A stretch of DNA of 64,000 bases from AP-15 sp963789025 (GCA_963789025.1 CAWBIT010000008.1:1364001-1428000); one strand, 5' to 3'; positions 42,558-51,162 are shown, numbered from the stretch's first letter. Translations and numbers: made by a program. Notes: a model not told the origin generated them from the letters alone.

Positions 42558-43366
42558 GCGGCGATCTCTTCGCGCGCTTTGGCGGTACCCAGATAGGCGC
42601 GGATCACGTCCGGGTGACGCTGAACCTCGCCGGGGCTGCCCTCGGCAATCTTGCGGCCGCGGTCGAGCACGGCGACGCGGTCCGAGATGTCCATCACCAC
42701 CGCCATGTCATGCTCGATCAGGATGACCGTCGTGCCCCATTGCTGGTTCACGTCGAGGATGAAGCGGGCCATGTCCTCTTTTTCTTCCTGGTTCATGCCG
42801 CCCATCGGCTCATCGAGCAGCAGCAATTTCGGGTCGAGCGCCAGGGCGCGCGCCAGTTCGACGCGTTTGCGCAGGCCGTAGGCGAGACCGCTAGTCGGCT
42901 GCTTGCGCAAATCCTCGAGCTCGAGAAGCTCGATCAACTCCTCGGCCCGCGCGCGATGCGCGACCTCCTCCTTCTGCGCCAGGCCCCAATAGATGAAGGA
43001 GGACAGTATTCCGGCCTTCATGTGCACGTGACGCCCGAGCATGATGTTGTCGAGGACCGTCATGCCGGCGAACAGCGCGATGTTCTGAAACGTGCGGGCG
43101 ATCCCGAGCGCGGCGACATGCGACGGACGGGCGCCGGTGATGTCCTTGCCCGCAAAAACGATCGCGCCGGTGTCGGGCCGGTAGAACCCGCTGATCATGT
43201 TGAGGAGCGAGGTCTTACCGGCGCCGTTCGGGCCGATGACCGAGATCAGCTCGCCGGCGCGGACCGAGAGCGTCACCGCCTCGACCGCCCGCACTCCACC
43301 AAAATGCTTCGACACGCCAGAGATGACGAGTTGCGCCTCTCCGGGAGAGACATCGCCAGCGTTCAC
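42554..43366 (-). CDS. livG: branched-chain amino acid type ABC transporter ATPase LivG
   Basis: The product is about 270 aa. I take the GTG at 43366 as start (V-N-A-G-D-V-S-P-G-E); the frame is open to 43417 but the extra residues look non-homologous, and neither start has a strong ribosome site. Walker A is G-P-N-G-A-G-K-T-S, the Q-loop region is I-A-R-T-F-Q-N-I-A-L-F, and Walker B L-L-L-L-D-E-P-M-G-G. LivG's longer helical insert is present. Its end overlaps the acyl-CoA ligase start by 4 nt, making it the first gene of the operon. Confidence 0.9.
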   Translation of the reverse strand: MNAGDVSPGEAQLVISGVSKHFGGVRAVEAVTLSVRAGELISVIGPNGAGKTSLLNMISGFYRPDTGAIVFAGKDITGARPSHVAALGIARTFQNIALFAGMTVLDNIMLGRHVHMKAGILSSFIYWGLAQKEEVAHRARAEELIELLELEDLRKQPTSGLAYGLRKRVELARALALDPKLLLLDEPMGGMNQEEKEDMARFILDVNQQWGTTVILIEHDMAVVMDISDRVAVLDRGRKIAEGSPGEVQRHPDVIRAYLGTAKAREEIAA

Positions 43367-43559
43367 GTCACCGCCCGCATTTCCCCGCCCTTCCGCTCGC
43401 GCGCATATGCGCGCCACTTATGGCAGGCATGATGCAGACGCGGGTGGCAGAACGCAATGGCCTATGTCACTGCCGCGCTTTACTTTTGCTGCCGTCTTGT
43501 CGCCCCGGCCGGGACGTGAAACGATCGGTGCCGGATATCCCAGCGGAGAATGGTTAAGC

Positions 43560-44582
43560 GTGGGTGTATCGGAAACTCTGGCCACGACCGTGCTGACCGG
43601 GTTTCTCGGCAGTGGCAAAACGACGCTGTTGCGGCGTGCGCTCGTCTCCCCTGCCCTCGCCGATACTGCAGTCATCATTAACGAGCTCGGCGAGATCGCG
43701 ATCGACCATCACCTCGTCGATTTCGTCGAGGGCAGTGTGCTGGAGCTGCCGGGGGGATGCTTGTGCTGCGCGGTGCGCGAGGACCTCGCGCGCACCTTGC
43801 GCGGCCTCCTCGAGCGCCGCGATGCCGGTGAAATCAGGCGGTTTTCCCGGGTCGTGATCGAAACCACGGGGCTCGCCGACCCGGCCCCGATCCTCTTCAC
43901 ATTGGGCGCCGATCCAACGCTCGACCACTCGTTGCATTTGGCGCGGGTTGTTACTCTCGTCGATGCATTAAATGGCGCCGACAGTCTCGACCGCTTCGCC
44001 GAGGCGGGGCGGCAAGCCGCCCTCGCCGACACTTTGGTGATCACCAAGACCGACCTCGCACCGCTCGGTCCGGATCTCGTCCGTCGTCTCGACGCGCTCA
44101 ATGACCGCGCCGACCGCATCCTCGCAGCCGAGACCCCGGATGCCGGCCTCGTGCTGTTCGGCGGCGGCAAACTATCGACCGCTCCGATAAATCCGGCCGA
44201 GCCGGTGGCCGTCCATACCCACGGCATCGACGCTTTTGGCGTGGTCCTGGAGGGCGAAATAAGCCGCCTTGATTTCGCCCGCGCTCTAGGGGGCCTCGCT
44301 CGCGAGCGCGGCACCGACCTGCTGCGGGTCAAGGGGATCGTGCGCTTCGCCGACCGGCCCGACCGCCCCGCCGTCGTGCAGGCGGCCCAGCACGCGATGT
44401 TCGCGCCGGAATGGCTCGACGACTGGCCCGACCAGGATCACCGCAGCCGGCTGGTCTTCATCGTCCACGATATGCCGCGCAGCGAAATCCTCACGCATTT
44501 CGCCTTCGCCCGCCCCCTCCCCTTCCCTTCCCCGCGCCCCCTCCCTAACCCTGCGCGCGTTGGGGCTGTCCGGGAAAGTTGA
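43560..44582 (+). CDS. CobW/COG0523 family GTP-binding metallochaperone
   Basis: The product is 340 aa from a GTG at 43560. Walker A is G-F-L-G-S-G-K-T-T, followed by N-E-L-G-E-I-A-I-D, the metal-binding G-G-C-L-C-C-A-V-R (CxCC) and T-K-T-D as base-recognition loop. The C-terminal CobW domain has G-I-V-R-F-A-D-R-P near residue 260. The family delivers Zn or other metals to target enzymes. The neighbouring hydantoinase is metal-dependent, which may be coincidence. The last 10 or so residues and the stop codon are encoded by an intergenic repeat/MITE copy. Confidence 0.9.
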   Translation: MGVSETLATTVLTGFLGSGKTTLLRRALVSPALADTAVIINELGEIAIDHHLVDFVEGSVLELPGGCLCCAVREDLARTLRGLLERRDAGEIRRFSRVVIETTGLADPAPILFTLGADPTLDHSLHLARVVTLVDALNGADSLDRFAEAGRQAALADTLVITKTDLAPLGPDLVRRLDALNDRADRILAAETPDAGLVLFGGGKLSTAPINPAEPVAVHTHGIDAFGVVLEGEISRLDFARALGGLARERGTDLLRVKGIVRFADRPDRPAVVQAAQHAMFAPEWLDDWPDQDHRSRLVFIVHDMPRSEILTHFAFARPLPFPSPRPLPNPARVGAVRES

Positions 44583-44820
44583 AGGACGGTCTTTGAGAAT
44601 CGTTCGCCGGCGAAATTCAGCTCCAAGGACGTTTCCTTTACCCTCTCCCCCCGCCGGCCGGGGGGGAGAGGGCAGGGTGAGGGGGGCCGACATGCCATTT
44701 CGCGGCGCCGCCCACCTCACCTTCCCGCCGCTACGCGACGGGCCCCTCTCTCTCCCCCCTGAAGGGCGGAGAGGGGCTCTTGTACTGCTGGGATATTCTT
44801 GCCGCGTGCAGGGGAGGGTT
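44563..44820. repeat. diverged copy of the 300-bp MITE
   Basis: It begins GGGCTGTCCGGGAAAGT and shares long blocks with the element at 55206 (GAGAGGG..AGGGTGAGGGGGGC, GCCGCCCACCTCACC, CCCCCTGAAGGGCGGAGAGG, GATATTCTTGC). The right inverted end is not preserved and no target duplication is evident. It fills most of the gene-free stretch 44583-44879. Confidence 0.7.
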
Positions 44821-44879
44821 AGGGTGGAGGGATCTGGCGAAGGACCGGGCGGGAGATTTTCATCCATAGGGAGGCCCAC

Positions 44880-46310
44880 ATGCTGGACATCGTCATTTCG
44901 GGGGGGACCGCCGTCCTGCCCTCAGGTCCGGAACCCGCCGATATCGGCGTCGCCGGCGAACATATCGCCGCGATCGGCGCGCCGGGCAGCCTTGGCGCCC
45001 TCGGCGCGGCGCGGGTGGTCGACGCCGCGGGGCAGATCGTGATCCCGGGCGGCATCGACCCGCATGTCCATTGCCGCTGGCCGATTGTCGTGCCGGGCAC
45101 GACCGAGCACCAGCTGACCGACCCGGCGTCGGTGGTCAGCCGCGCCGCGCTCTTCGGCGGGACCACGACGATGATCGACTTCGCGCTTGTCGAGTTGGGC
45201 GACCGGGTCCAGAGCGCGATCGAGCGGCGGCAGAAGGAATGGGCCGGCGCCTGTCACTGCGACTACGCCTTTCACACGATGGTGCAGGGTAAGATCACGC
45301 CCGAGATCCTGCCGCAATTGGCCGAAGCCGTCGAAGCCGGTCACCCCTCGGTCAAGATCTTTACGACCGATATCACCCCGAGCCGGAAGGGCCGCATGGT
45401 GGATTTCGGCGACATCTGGGAGGTGCTGAAGGTCTTGGCGCAGGCCGGCGGCATCGCCGCGATCCACGCCGAGGACAACGACATCGTCATGCACATGTAC
45501 GAGAAGCTGTTCCGCGAGGACCGGACCGGCTTCGAGAACATGGCCGAGGTGCACAACACCTTGTCGGAGGATCTGTCGTTCAATCGGGTAATTCGGCTGG
45601 CCGCCAATATCGAGGGTGCCGCGCTCTACATGATGCACACCTCGGCGGCGACCGGGGTCGCCGCGATCGCAGCGGCGCGCGCCGAAGGCGTGCCGATCTA
45701 CGGCGAGACCCTCCACCAGTACCTGATGTACACCGCCGAGGACTACAAAAAGCCCAACGGCCAGATCTACCACACGTACCCTTCGCTCAAATTCAAGGCG
45801 GACCAGGAGGCGTTGTGGAAGGCGACCGACCACGGCGCGATCCAGACTGTCGCTACCGACGAGATCTGCTGCCCGCTGCGCATCAAACTGCAGGGGCGGC
45901 GGATCGACGACACGACCGGCGGCAACGCCGGGGTCGAGCCGCGCCTGTCCTTGATCTACACCGAGACCGTCGAAAAACGCGGCTATGCGTTGTCGGATTT
46001 TGTCGGCCTAGTCTCGGCCAACGCCGCCAAGATCATGGGCCTATACCCGCGCAAGGGCGCACTGGCGGTCGGCTCGGACGCCGATATCGTGCTGCTCGAC
46101 CCGCGCCGTCGTAAAACCGTGCGCGCCGCCGAACTTCACGAGGCCGATTACAGCCCCTGGGAGGGCCGCGACCTGGCCGCCTGGCCATCTCTTACGATGC
46201 TGCGCGGCAAAATCGTCGTCGAAGGCGGCACCTTCACCGGCGACCTCAAAGACGGCCAATTCCTGCCGCGTAAGGTGCCAGACGAGATTAGAGCGAGGCC
46301 CAATGTTTAG
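44880..46310 (+). CDS. dihydropyrimidinase/D-hydantoinase family amidohydrolase
   Basis: The product is 476 aa. The N-terminal strand L-D-I-V-I-S-G-G-T and the binuclear metal site G-G-I-D-P-H-V-H-C are typical. The Lys to be carboxylated lies in S-V-K-I-F-T-T near residue 160, further His ligands in A-I-H-A-E-D-N near residue 195 and M-H-T-S near residue 253, and the late Asp in V-A-T-D-E-I-C-C-P. The family hydrolyses cyclic amides such as dihydropyrimidines or hydantoins. A small secreted DUF3455 gene overlaps its end by 8 nt. Confidence 0.9.
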   Translation: MLDIVISGGTAVLPSGPEPADIGVAGEHIAAIGAPGSLGALGAARVVDAAGQIVIPGGIDPHVHCRWPIVVPGTTEHQLTDPASVVSRAALFGGTTTMIDFALVELGDRVQSAIERRQKEWAGACHCDYAFHTMVQGKITPEILPQLAEAVEAGHPSVKIFTTDITPSRKGRMVDFGDIWEVLKVLAQAGGIAAIHAEDNDIVMHMYEKLFREDRTGFENMAEVHNTLSEDLSFNRVIRLAANIEGAALYMMHTSAATGVAAIAAARAEGVPIYGETLHQYLMYTAEDYKKPNGQIYHTYPSLKFKADQEALWKATDHGAIQTVATDEICCPLRIKLQGRRIDDTTGGNAGVEPRLSLIYTETVEKRGYALSDFVGLVSANAAKIMGLYPRKGALAVGSDADIVLLDPRRRKTVRAAELHEADYSPWEGRDLAAWPSLTMLRGKIVVEGGTFTGDLKDGQFLPRKVPDEIRARPNV

Positions 46311-46842
46311 TCTTACGCAGCAATTCAGGGGCGTTCCGGCGTTTGCTGTCATGGCCGGAATTTTGGTCGGCATGGGTGCCTTCGCGGTCAATGCCGACCA
46401 AACTGCGGTAGCACCCCCTCAGGGCTCCGCGCCGTTGCTTGCGGTCGTGGCAGACGGCGTCCAGATCTACACCTGCGAAGATAAAGGAAATCTCTTCGAA
46501 TGGTCTTTCAAGGCGCCGGAGGCCAATCTCTTCGACGAGCAAGGCCGGCAGATCGGCACTCACTTTGCCGGTCCGACCTGGAAGATGGCCGATGGTTCGG
46601 CGGTCGTCGGCGAGGTCATTGCGAGGGCTGATGCGCCAGAGAAAGGTGCAGTTCAGTGGCTCCTGTTACGCGCCAAAGCCCATGAAGGGCGGGGTATCCT
46701 TGCGGATGCTGCCTTTATTCGCCGGACGGAAACCAAGGGCGGAGTCGCGCCGACGACCGGCTGCGACGCCGGCCATGTCTCGGAACAGGCGCGCATGCGC
46801 TACTCCGCGAGTTATCAGTTCTTCAGCGCGCCAAAGGGTTGA
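46303..46842 (+). CDS. DUF3455 domain protein, secreted
   Basis: The product is 179 aa with an N-terminal hydrophobic signal (residues 10-28, cleavage near V-N-A). The DUF3455 pattern is visible: G-V-Q-I-Y-T-C near residue 52, F-K-A-P-E-A-N-L-F-D, G-T-H-F-A-G-P-T-W and W-L-L-L-R-A-K-A-H-E-G-R-G. A conserved Cys pair (Y-T-C and T-G-C-D-A) may form a disulphide. Function unknown. It overlaps the hydantoinase gene by 8 nt, so it may be translated by coupling. Confidence 0.85.
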   Translation: MFSLTQQFRGVPAFAVMAGILVGMGAFAVNADQTAVAPPQGSAPLLAVVADGVQIYTCEDKGNLFEWSFKAPEANLFDEQGRQIGTHFAGPTWKMADGSAVVGEVIARADAPEKGAVQWLLLRAKAHEGRGILADAAFIRRTETKGGVAPTTGCDAGHVSEQARMRYSASYQFFSAPKG

Positions 46843-46862
46843 GCGAGGGGTCGAATTTGCCG

Positions 46863-47129
46863 ATGCTCCTTCGGTTCCCCTCGCGGCTGCTCCTCGCGGC
46901 CCTTCCGCTCGCCTGCGCAGCTTGCGCGCAGGCGCCTGAGGTCCTGGTGGCTTTCCGGACCGAGCAACAGGCGCAAGAGCATTGCCCAAAGGATACCGTC
47001 GTCTGGGTGGATCCTCAAAGCGGCGGGTATTATCTCAATACGAGCCCGTCATATGGCCATGCGGGAACAGGCCGCTACGCCTGCCGTCGCGAAGCGGAAC
47101 TGGCGGGCATGCGTGCTATGGCGAACTGA
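46863..47129 (+). CDS. small exported protein of unknown function
   Basis: The product is 88 aa from the ATG at 46863; a TTG at 46839 is an upstream alternative. Hydrophobic signal at residues 3-18 (L-L-L-A-A-L-P-L-A-C-A-A-C), possibly a lipoprotein although the lipobox is not canonical. The mature part has V-V-W-V-D-P-Q-S-G-G-Y-Y-L and G-R-Y-A-C-R-R-E-A, a pattern I associate with small secreted alphaproteobacterial proteins. It directly follows the DUF3455 gene. Confidence 0.6.
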   Translation: MLLRFPSRLLLAALPLACAACAQAPEVLVAFRTEQQAQEHCPKDTVVWVDPQSGGYYLNTSPSYGHAGTGRYACRREAELAGMRAMAN

Positions 47130-47426
47130 TCGAGTTGGCAAATCGGCGCGACCCGAAATTAGCCGTAATCGAATGGTATAGTTTCGGATTGGAATGATCG
47201 CTGTGGAGGCGCCATGTCAGGCGATTGGTTGTGTTCCCGGGCTTTTACAGCGCCGATCAGCGAAAGGGTTCGCTGTTATTTCGCCGACACGGCCCCCGAG
47301 AATTGAGGGATTCCGCGGCCCAGGCGAACCTCGTCGCTGTTATTTTGATGGAATATCAGCGAAAACAGCCAGCTCCCATCGACGCCCTCAAAATGGAGCG
47401 ACGCGCGCAATCACTGGAGGTACTAA
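47130..47426. other. intergenic stretch, one possible 30-aa ORF
   Basis: About 300 bp without a convincing gene. The only hint is a 30-codon ORF at 47214-47306 (plus) with GGAGG 5 nt upstream of its ATG, starting M-S-G-D-W-L-C-S-R. No homology is recognised, so I do not call it a gene. Confidence 0.3.
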
Positions 47427-47738
47427 ATGATTAAAGTAAGCGTTCTGTACCCAAATAATGAGGGCAGCAAATTCGATATGAGCTACTACTGCAATTCCCA
47501 CATTCCGATGGTTCAGGAAAAATTGGGAAAGGCGTGCAAAGGTGTTCGCGTCGAGCAAGGGGTGTCCGGCGCGACGCCGGGATCACCGCCCGCCTTTATT
47601 GCGATGGGCCATCTCTATTTCAACTCGGTGGCCGAATTCCAATCAGCTTTTGGGCCCCATGCGAATGCCATCATGGCGGACATTCCCAGATACACCAACA
47701 TCCAACCGACCATTCAGATCAGCGAAGTCAAAATCTGA
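47427..47738 (+). CDS. EthD family protein
   Basis: The product is 103 aa. The ferredoxin-like EthD fold is recognised by the start I-K-V-S-V-L-Y-P-N, Y-Y-C-N-S-H-I-P-M-V near residue 21 (the conserved x-H-x-P) and a C-terminal Y-T-N-I-Q-P-T-I-Q-I-S-E. GGAGG lies upstream of the ATG. EthD proteins accompany oxidations of small molecules (first seen in ethyl tert-butyl ether degradation), but many are stand-alone. No redox partner is adjacent here. Confidence 0.88.
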   Translation: MIKVSVLYPNNEGSKFDMSYYCNSHIPMVQEKLGKACKGVRVEQGVSGATPGSPPAFIAMGHLYFNSVAEFQSAFGPHANAIMADIPRYTNIQPTIQISEVKI

Positions 47739-47763
47739 GGGGCCGCCGCACAGTGAGTCATTC

Positions 47764-47836
47764 GTCATTCCCGCGAAAGCGGGAATCCACCACGCGAGCG
47801 TTCGAACAGTTACCCCTGGACCCCCGCTTTCGCGCC
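47764..47836. repeat. palindromic repeat fragment, family 5
   Basis: GTCATTCCCGCGAAAGCGGGAATCC at the left is followed about 30 bp later by GGACCCCCGCTTTCGC, the arms of a palindromic repeat. The same type, more complete, hosts the MITE at 55110-55523. Confidence 0.65.
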
Positions 47837-47858
47837 GCTTTCGCCGAGGCGACGAATG

Positions 47859-48785
47859 CTAGCTTCTCTGCGCCGGCACTGGGAGACCAGGGATTTTCAG
47901 GTTGACGGAGCCGAGGTGGTTGCGGCTGGTGAAGTATAGGGTTTTCCAATCGTCGCCGCCGAAGGCGATATTGGTGGTGGCGGGAGCGCCGTGGACGATA
48001 CGGCCGAGCTGCTTGCCTTGCGGGTCCATGATCCAGATCCCGCCGGCGCCGCCGCAATAGACATTGCCTTCGACATCGACCTTCATGCCATCTGGGACGC
48101 CGGGCTCAGGCCCTCGCAAATCGGCAAAGACGCGGTCGGTGTGCTTCGCGAGCGTGCCGTTGGGCAACAGCTCGAAAGCACGGATGTGGGCACGCCGCGT
48201 ATCGTTGATGTAGAGCACTTTTTCATCGGGCGAGAAGGCGAGGCCATTAGGCAATACAAAGTCGTCGATCAACAGGCTCATTGTGCCGAGATCGGGGGTG
48301 ACGCGGTAGACGCCGGAAAAGGTCAAATCCCATTGCTCCGGCGCCGCCGGGTTGGTCCACGGGTCGGTGAAATAGATACAGCCATCGGATTTGACGACGA
48401 CGTCATTGGGCCGGTTGAGCCGGCGGCCCTGAAAGCTGTTGGCGATTACCGTGGTGGTGCCGTCGAGCTCCCGCCGGGTGACCCGCCGCGAATCGTGCTC
48501 GCAGGCAACGAGCCTCCCCTGCAGGTCTCGGGTCAGCCCGTTGGCCCGATTGGTCGGCTCCTGAAAGACCGTGACGCTCTTACCGGGCTCGTATTTCATC
48601 CGCTTGTCATTGTGAATGTCGCTGAACAGCAGATAGTGGCCTTCTTTCCACCACACCGGTCCTTCGGCCGGGCCCGAGGTGCCGCCGAACCCGTCGGCCA
48701 GATGCCGGATCGGCTCCGACGCGGCGATGATCCTTTCCAGCTCGGGAGCCATTTGCTCGATCCGCGTGGCACGACCACCGGACAT
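47859..48785 (-). CDS. SMP-30/gluconolactonase family protein
   Basis: The product is 308 aa from the ATG at 48785, with AGGAGGAATTGCT upstream. It is a six-bladed beta-propeller lactonase: E-G-P-V-W near residue 42 (metal-binding Glu), the N-G-L-T-R-D block, R-P-N-D-V-V-V near residue 126 (metal-binding Asn), Y-F-T-D-P, N-G-L-A-F-S-P-D near residue 183 and V-P-D-G-M-K-V-D near residue 230. It opens sugar or related lactones using a divalent metal. No sugar dehydrogenase is adjacent. Confidence 0.92.
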   Translation of the reverse strand: MSGGRATRIEQMAPELERIIAASEPIRHLADGFGGTSGPAEGPVWWKEGHYLLFSDIHNDKRMKYEPGKSVTVFQEPTNRANGLTRDLQGRLVACEHDSRRVTRRELDGTTTVIANSFQGRRLNRPNDVVVKSDGCIYFTDPWTNPAAPEQWDLTFSGVYRVTPDLGTMSLLIDDFVLPNGLAFSPDEKVLYINDTRRAHIRAFELLPNGTLAKHTDRVFADLRGPEPGVPDGMKVDVEGNVYCGGAGGIWIMDPQGKQLGRIVHGAPATTNIAFGGDDWKTLYFTSRNHLGSVNLKIPGLPVPAQRS

Positions 48786-48815
48786 AGCAATTCCTCCTGT
48801 TGCAATTTGATTGCG

Positions 48816-49184
48816 TCAGTCGGCGGGGATTTCTCGAAGGATCGCCCGCTTCTGCCGCACGCCGCGCTTGTCGGGCTTGAACTCCCAGCCGGCAAATTCG
48901 TACCGCTTGCGCCTTATCCGTCTCGGCCGCGCGGCTCGGCCGATCGGCGGGGCAACGGTTTCCATCGGCGGGGTCTTCGCCGAGCCCTCGAGCAGACGCT
49001 GGCGCTGCGCCGCACGATCCGGACCCAAATAGGTGTAGCCCGATTTGTGGCTGATCGGAGCGATCATATGGGCACGGCGGGCGGTCTCTGCCGCGGCTTC
49101 TGCAGTGCCGCAGTCGAGACAGCAATCGAAACCGAGCCGCGCTCTCGCCTCGGGAAATTCGTTGCCGCAGCGGCAGTATGGCAT
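48816..49184 (-). CDS. zinc-ribbon hypothetical protein
   Basis: The product is 122 aa. An N-terminal zinc-ribbon-like pattern C-R-C-G followed by C-C-L-D-C-G (residues 4-26) suggests a metal-binding module of about 27 residues. The rest has H-K-S-G-Y-T-Y-L-G-P and an Arg-rich C-terminus. No named family. Its start overlaps the end of the next upstream gene by one base, so they form a pair. Its style resembles accessory genes of mobile elements, but that is an impression. Confidence 0.6.
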   Translation of the reverse strand: MPYCRCGNEFPEARARLGFDCCLDCGTAEAAAETARRAHMIAPISHKSGYTYLGPDRAAQRQRLLEGSAKTPPMETVAPPIGRAARPRRIRRKRYEFAGWEFKPDKRGVRQKRAILREIPAD

Positions 49185-49660
49185 TACCGCGTTTTGCCGG
49201 CGTAAACCGGCGATCTGAGGATGCGGTCAATCTCGGCGACGGTGACCCCGTAGAGGTCGGCAACTTGCACCGGCGTCATGCCGTAAGTGGCCAATGTACG
49301 GACGCGGCCGATTTGCGAAGGAGGCACGGTGCGGGTTGACTGTTTGGCAACCGCCCTTTGCCGTATTGGCTGTGCTGCGACCGGAGGTTCTACTTTTGGG
49401 TTCGGCGGAAGCCGCGGCGGGGCGGTGAAAATACGTGGTTGGCGCCGCGGTTCCTGCTCGTGTGTCGCATCGCCATTTGGCAACGGTCCAGCCGTCTCGA
49501 CATCGGCGTTGGGCTGCGCCCGCTTGAACAGGTCTTCAGCCGCTTGCCGCGCCCGGGTGATCTTTTCTCGACTATTTCGCTCGTCCGCTGACTGCCATTC
49601 GTCCACCGAGCGTGTCTCCAAGTAGAAATCGTTAATATGTGCTACCGATATAAGTCCCAC
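49184..49660 (-). CDS. hypothetical protein with C-terminal helix-turn-helix-like segment
   Basis: The product is 158 aa. The N-terminal half is charged and helical (A-R-Q-A-A-E-D-L-F-K-R-A), the middle is Pro-rich and likely disordered (residues 75-105). The C-terminal Q-I-G-R-V-R-T-L-A-T-Y-G-M and V-A-D-L-Y-G-V-T-V-A-E-I-D-R-I-L look like a resolvase-type helix-turn-helix. It is paired with the zinc-ribbon gene just downstream. A transcription or mobilisation role is possible but unproven. Confidence 0.55.
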   Translation of the reverse strand: MGLISVAHINDFYLETRSVDEWQSADERNSREKITRARQAAEDLFKRAQPNADVETAGPLPNGDATHEQEPRRQPRIFTAPPRLPPNPKVEPPVAAQPIRQRAVAKQSTRTVPPSQIGRVRTLATYGMTPVQVADLYGVTVAEIDRILRSPVYAGKTR

Positions 49661-49746
49661 CGGGAAATCTGCAAGACCGCCGCCCTTTACCTTCTTCCAG
49701 GACGCGTCAGATAATGCGGACGGCCGGTAAGCGCGGGGAAAGTCGC

Positions 49747-50450
49747 ATGGATAAGCCCGGACCAGATGAAACGGTCGTCGCGGCGCGGGACGGCGCCGGG
49801 CTGGCGACGGATGTCTATCGTCCAGCCGGAGACGGTCCGTTTCCAGTGTTGCTGGGAGCGCAACCGCTCGACTACAACTCCGACCCGCGCAATCCGGTGC
49901 CGACGATCGGCGGCGCGCTCAGCTCGGGCGAACCGGTCATGCGCGGCGGCGCCTACGACCAGCGAAAGCTCGGCGAACGTCCCGATGTGCTGGCTTTCTC
50001 GACGCCGCCGCTCGAGCGCGACCTGGAGGTTACCGGACCCGTTACGGTGCGGCTGTGGATCGCCTCCGACAGCCCCGATACGGATTTCACGGCAAGCTGA
50101 TCGATGTGCATCCGCCAAACGAAGATTACCCGAACGGCTTTGCAATGAACCTGACCGAGGGCATCCTGCGCTGCCGCTACCGGGACAGCTGGGAGCGGCC
50201 GACGCCGATGGCGCCGGGCGAGGTCTACGCCATCACGATCGAGTTGTTCCCGACCGGCAACCTGTTCAGCCGGGGCCACCGGCTGCGTCTCGACATCGCG
50301 AGCAGCAACTTTCCGCACTTCGACATCAACCCGAATTCGGGCGAGCCGGAAGGCGCGATGGAGCATCCGCGCCTCGCCCGTAACCGGGTCTTCGTCGACG
50401 CGGCCCACCCCTCGCATATTGTGTTGCCGGTCATTCCACCGGGCGCGTAA
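49747..50450 (+). pseudogene. CocE/NonD family hydrolase, internally deleted and frameshifted
   Basis: From the ATG at 49747 (GGGGAAAG upstream) the N-terminus is normal (D-G-A-G-L-A-T-D-V-Y-R-P), but at L-L-G-A-Q it jumps straight to P-L-D-Y-N-S-D-P-R-N-P-V-P-T, which lies some 350 residues later in intact relatives. The catalytic Ser domain is therefore gone. A second lesion, one missing base near 50093, moves the C-terminal jelly-roll domain (V-H-P-P-N-E-D-Y-P-N-G) into the next frame up to 50450. The gene cannot encode an active X-Pro-dipeptidyl-peptidase/acylase. Confidence 0.85.
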
Positions 50451-50458
50451 AGAGAGTA

Positions 50459-50806
50459 ATGCAGCGCTTGGTCCTGCTGTTCGCGGCGTTGACCGCCGTC
50501 GGCCCGGCCGCCGCGCAGAAGGCAGCTTCAGGAAATCCCATCCACGACCGCCTTCTGGCGATGCCGCCCGCCCAACAGGCAAAGACCCTGGCGAAGAACG
50601 TCGGGCACGGTTGTGTCGGCACCTCCGCCTTCGCGATGGGCGTCGTCGATACCGCCAAATGGAAATCTCTCGCGTACTGGAGTGTACAGTGTAAAGACGG
50701 CAGAAGCTTTGCGATTCAGATCGATCCGGACCCAAAGGCGCCGTGGATAATCACTGATTGCCGGGTCCTGCAGGCAAACGGCAAGGACTGCTTCAAGAGG
50801 TTCTGA
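50459..50806 (+). CDS. small secreted protein, function unknown
   Basis: The product is 115 aa with a Sec signal peptide (residues 1-19, cleavage after A-A-A). The mature part has V-G-H-G-C-V-G-T, K-W-K-S-L-A-Y-W-S-V-Q-C and I-T-D-C-R-V-L-Q-A-N-G-K-D-C-F, i.e. four Cys that could form two disulphides. No named family. It starts 8 nt after the CocE relic and converges with a small lipoprotein gene. Confidence 0.7.
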   Translation: MQRLVLLFAALTAVGPAAAQKAASGNPIHDRLLAMPPAQQAKTLAKNVGHGCVGTSAFAMGVVDTAKWKSLAYWSVQCKDGRSFAIQIDPDPKAPWIITDCRVLQANGKDCFKRF

Positions 50807-50816
50807 TCGAAATCGG

Positions 50817-51002
50817 TCACCAGCGCAGCGACTGGCGGCAGACCGAATACCAGAGACCGAGGTTCTCTTGCTGCCATTTCGGGTCCGAGCAATCCTTCTT
50901 GAGGATCGCCGCCGAGGCTGTGGGATCGGAGGGCGGGGGCGGGGTCGAGCTCGAGCACGCCGCCAGAGCGACCATCACAGCGGCCAAAATACCCAGTCTC
51001 AC
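50817..51002 (-). CDS. small lipoprotein
   Basis: The product is 61 aa from a GTG at 51002, preceded by GAGAGG. Signal residues 1-15 end in the lipobox L-A-A-C (Cys16). The short mature part has a Pro-rich linker then C-S-D-P-K-W-Q-Q-E-N-L-G-L-W-Y-S-V-C. The frame is open upstream to 51197 but only this start gives a proper lipoprotein signal. Function unknown. Confidence 0.65.
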   Translation of the reverse strand: MRLGILAAVMVALAACSSSTPPPPSDPTASAAILKKDCSDPKWQQENLGLWYSVCRQSLRW

Positions 51003-51162
51003 CAGCGTACCTCTCTTTTTATTCGCGACGGACGCCCGTGATGCAAGGTAAGCGCAACACCTCCACGCCGGCATAGTTCCGCGCCGATCTGCCATTTTGC
51101 TTGTGAAGCCCAAATCGATGTAGTTTCGAAAGTCCAGTGCCCGTACGACGGAGAGTAGCTTT

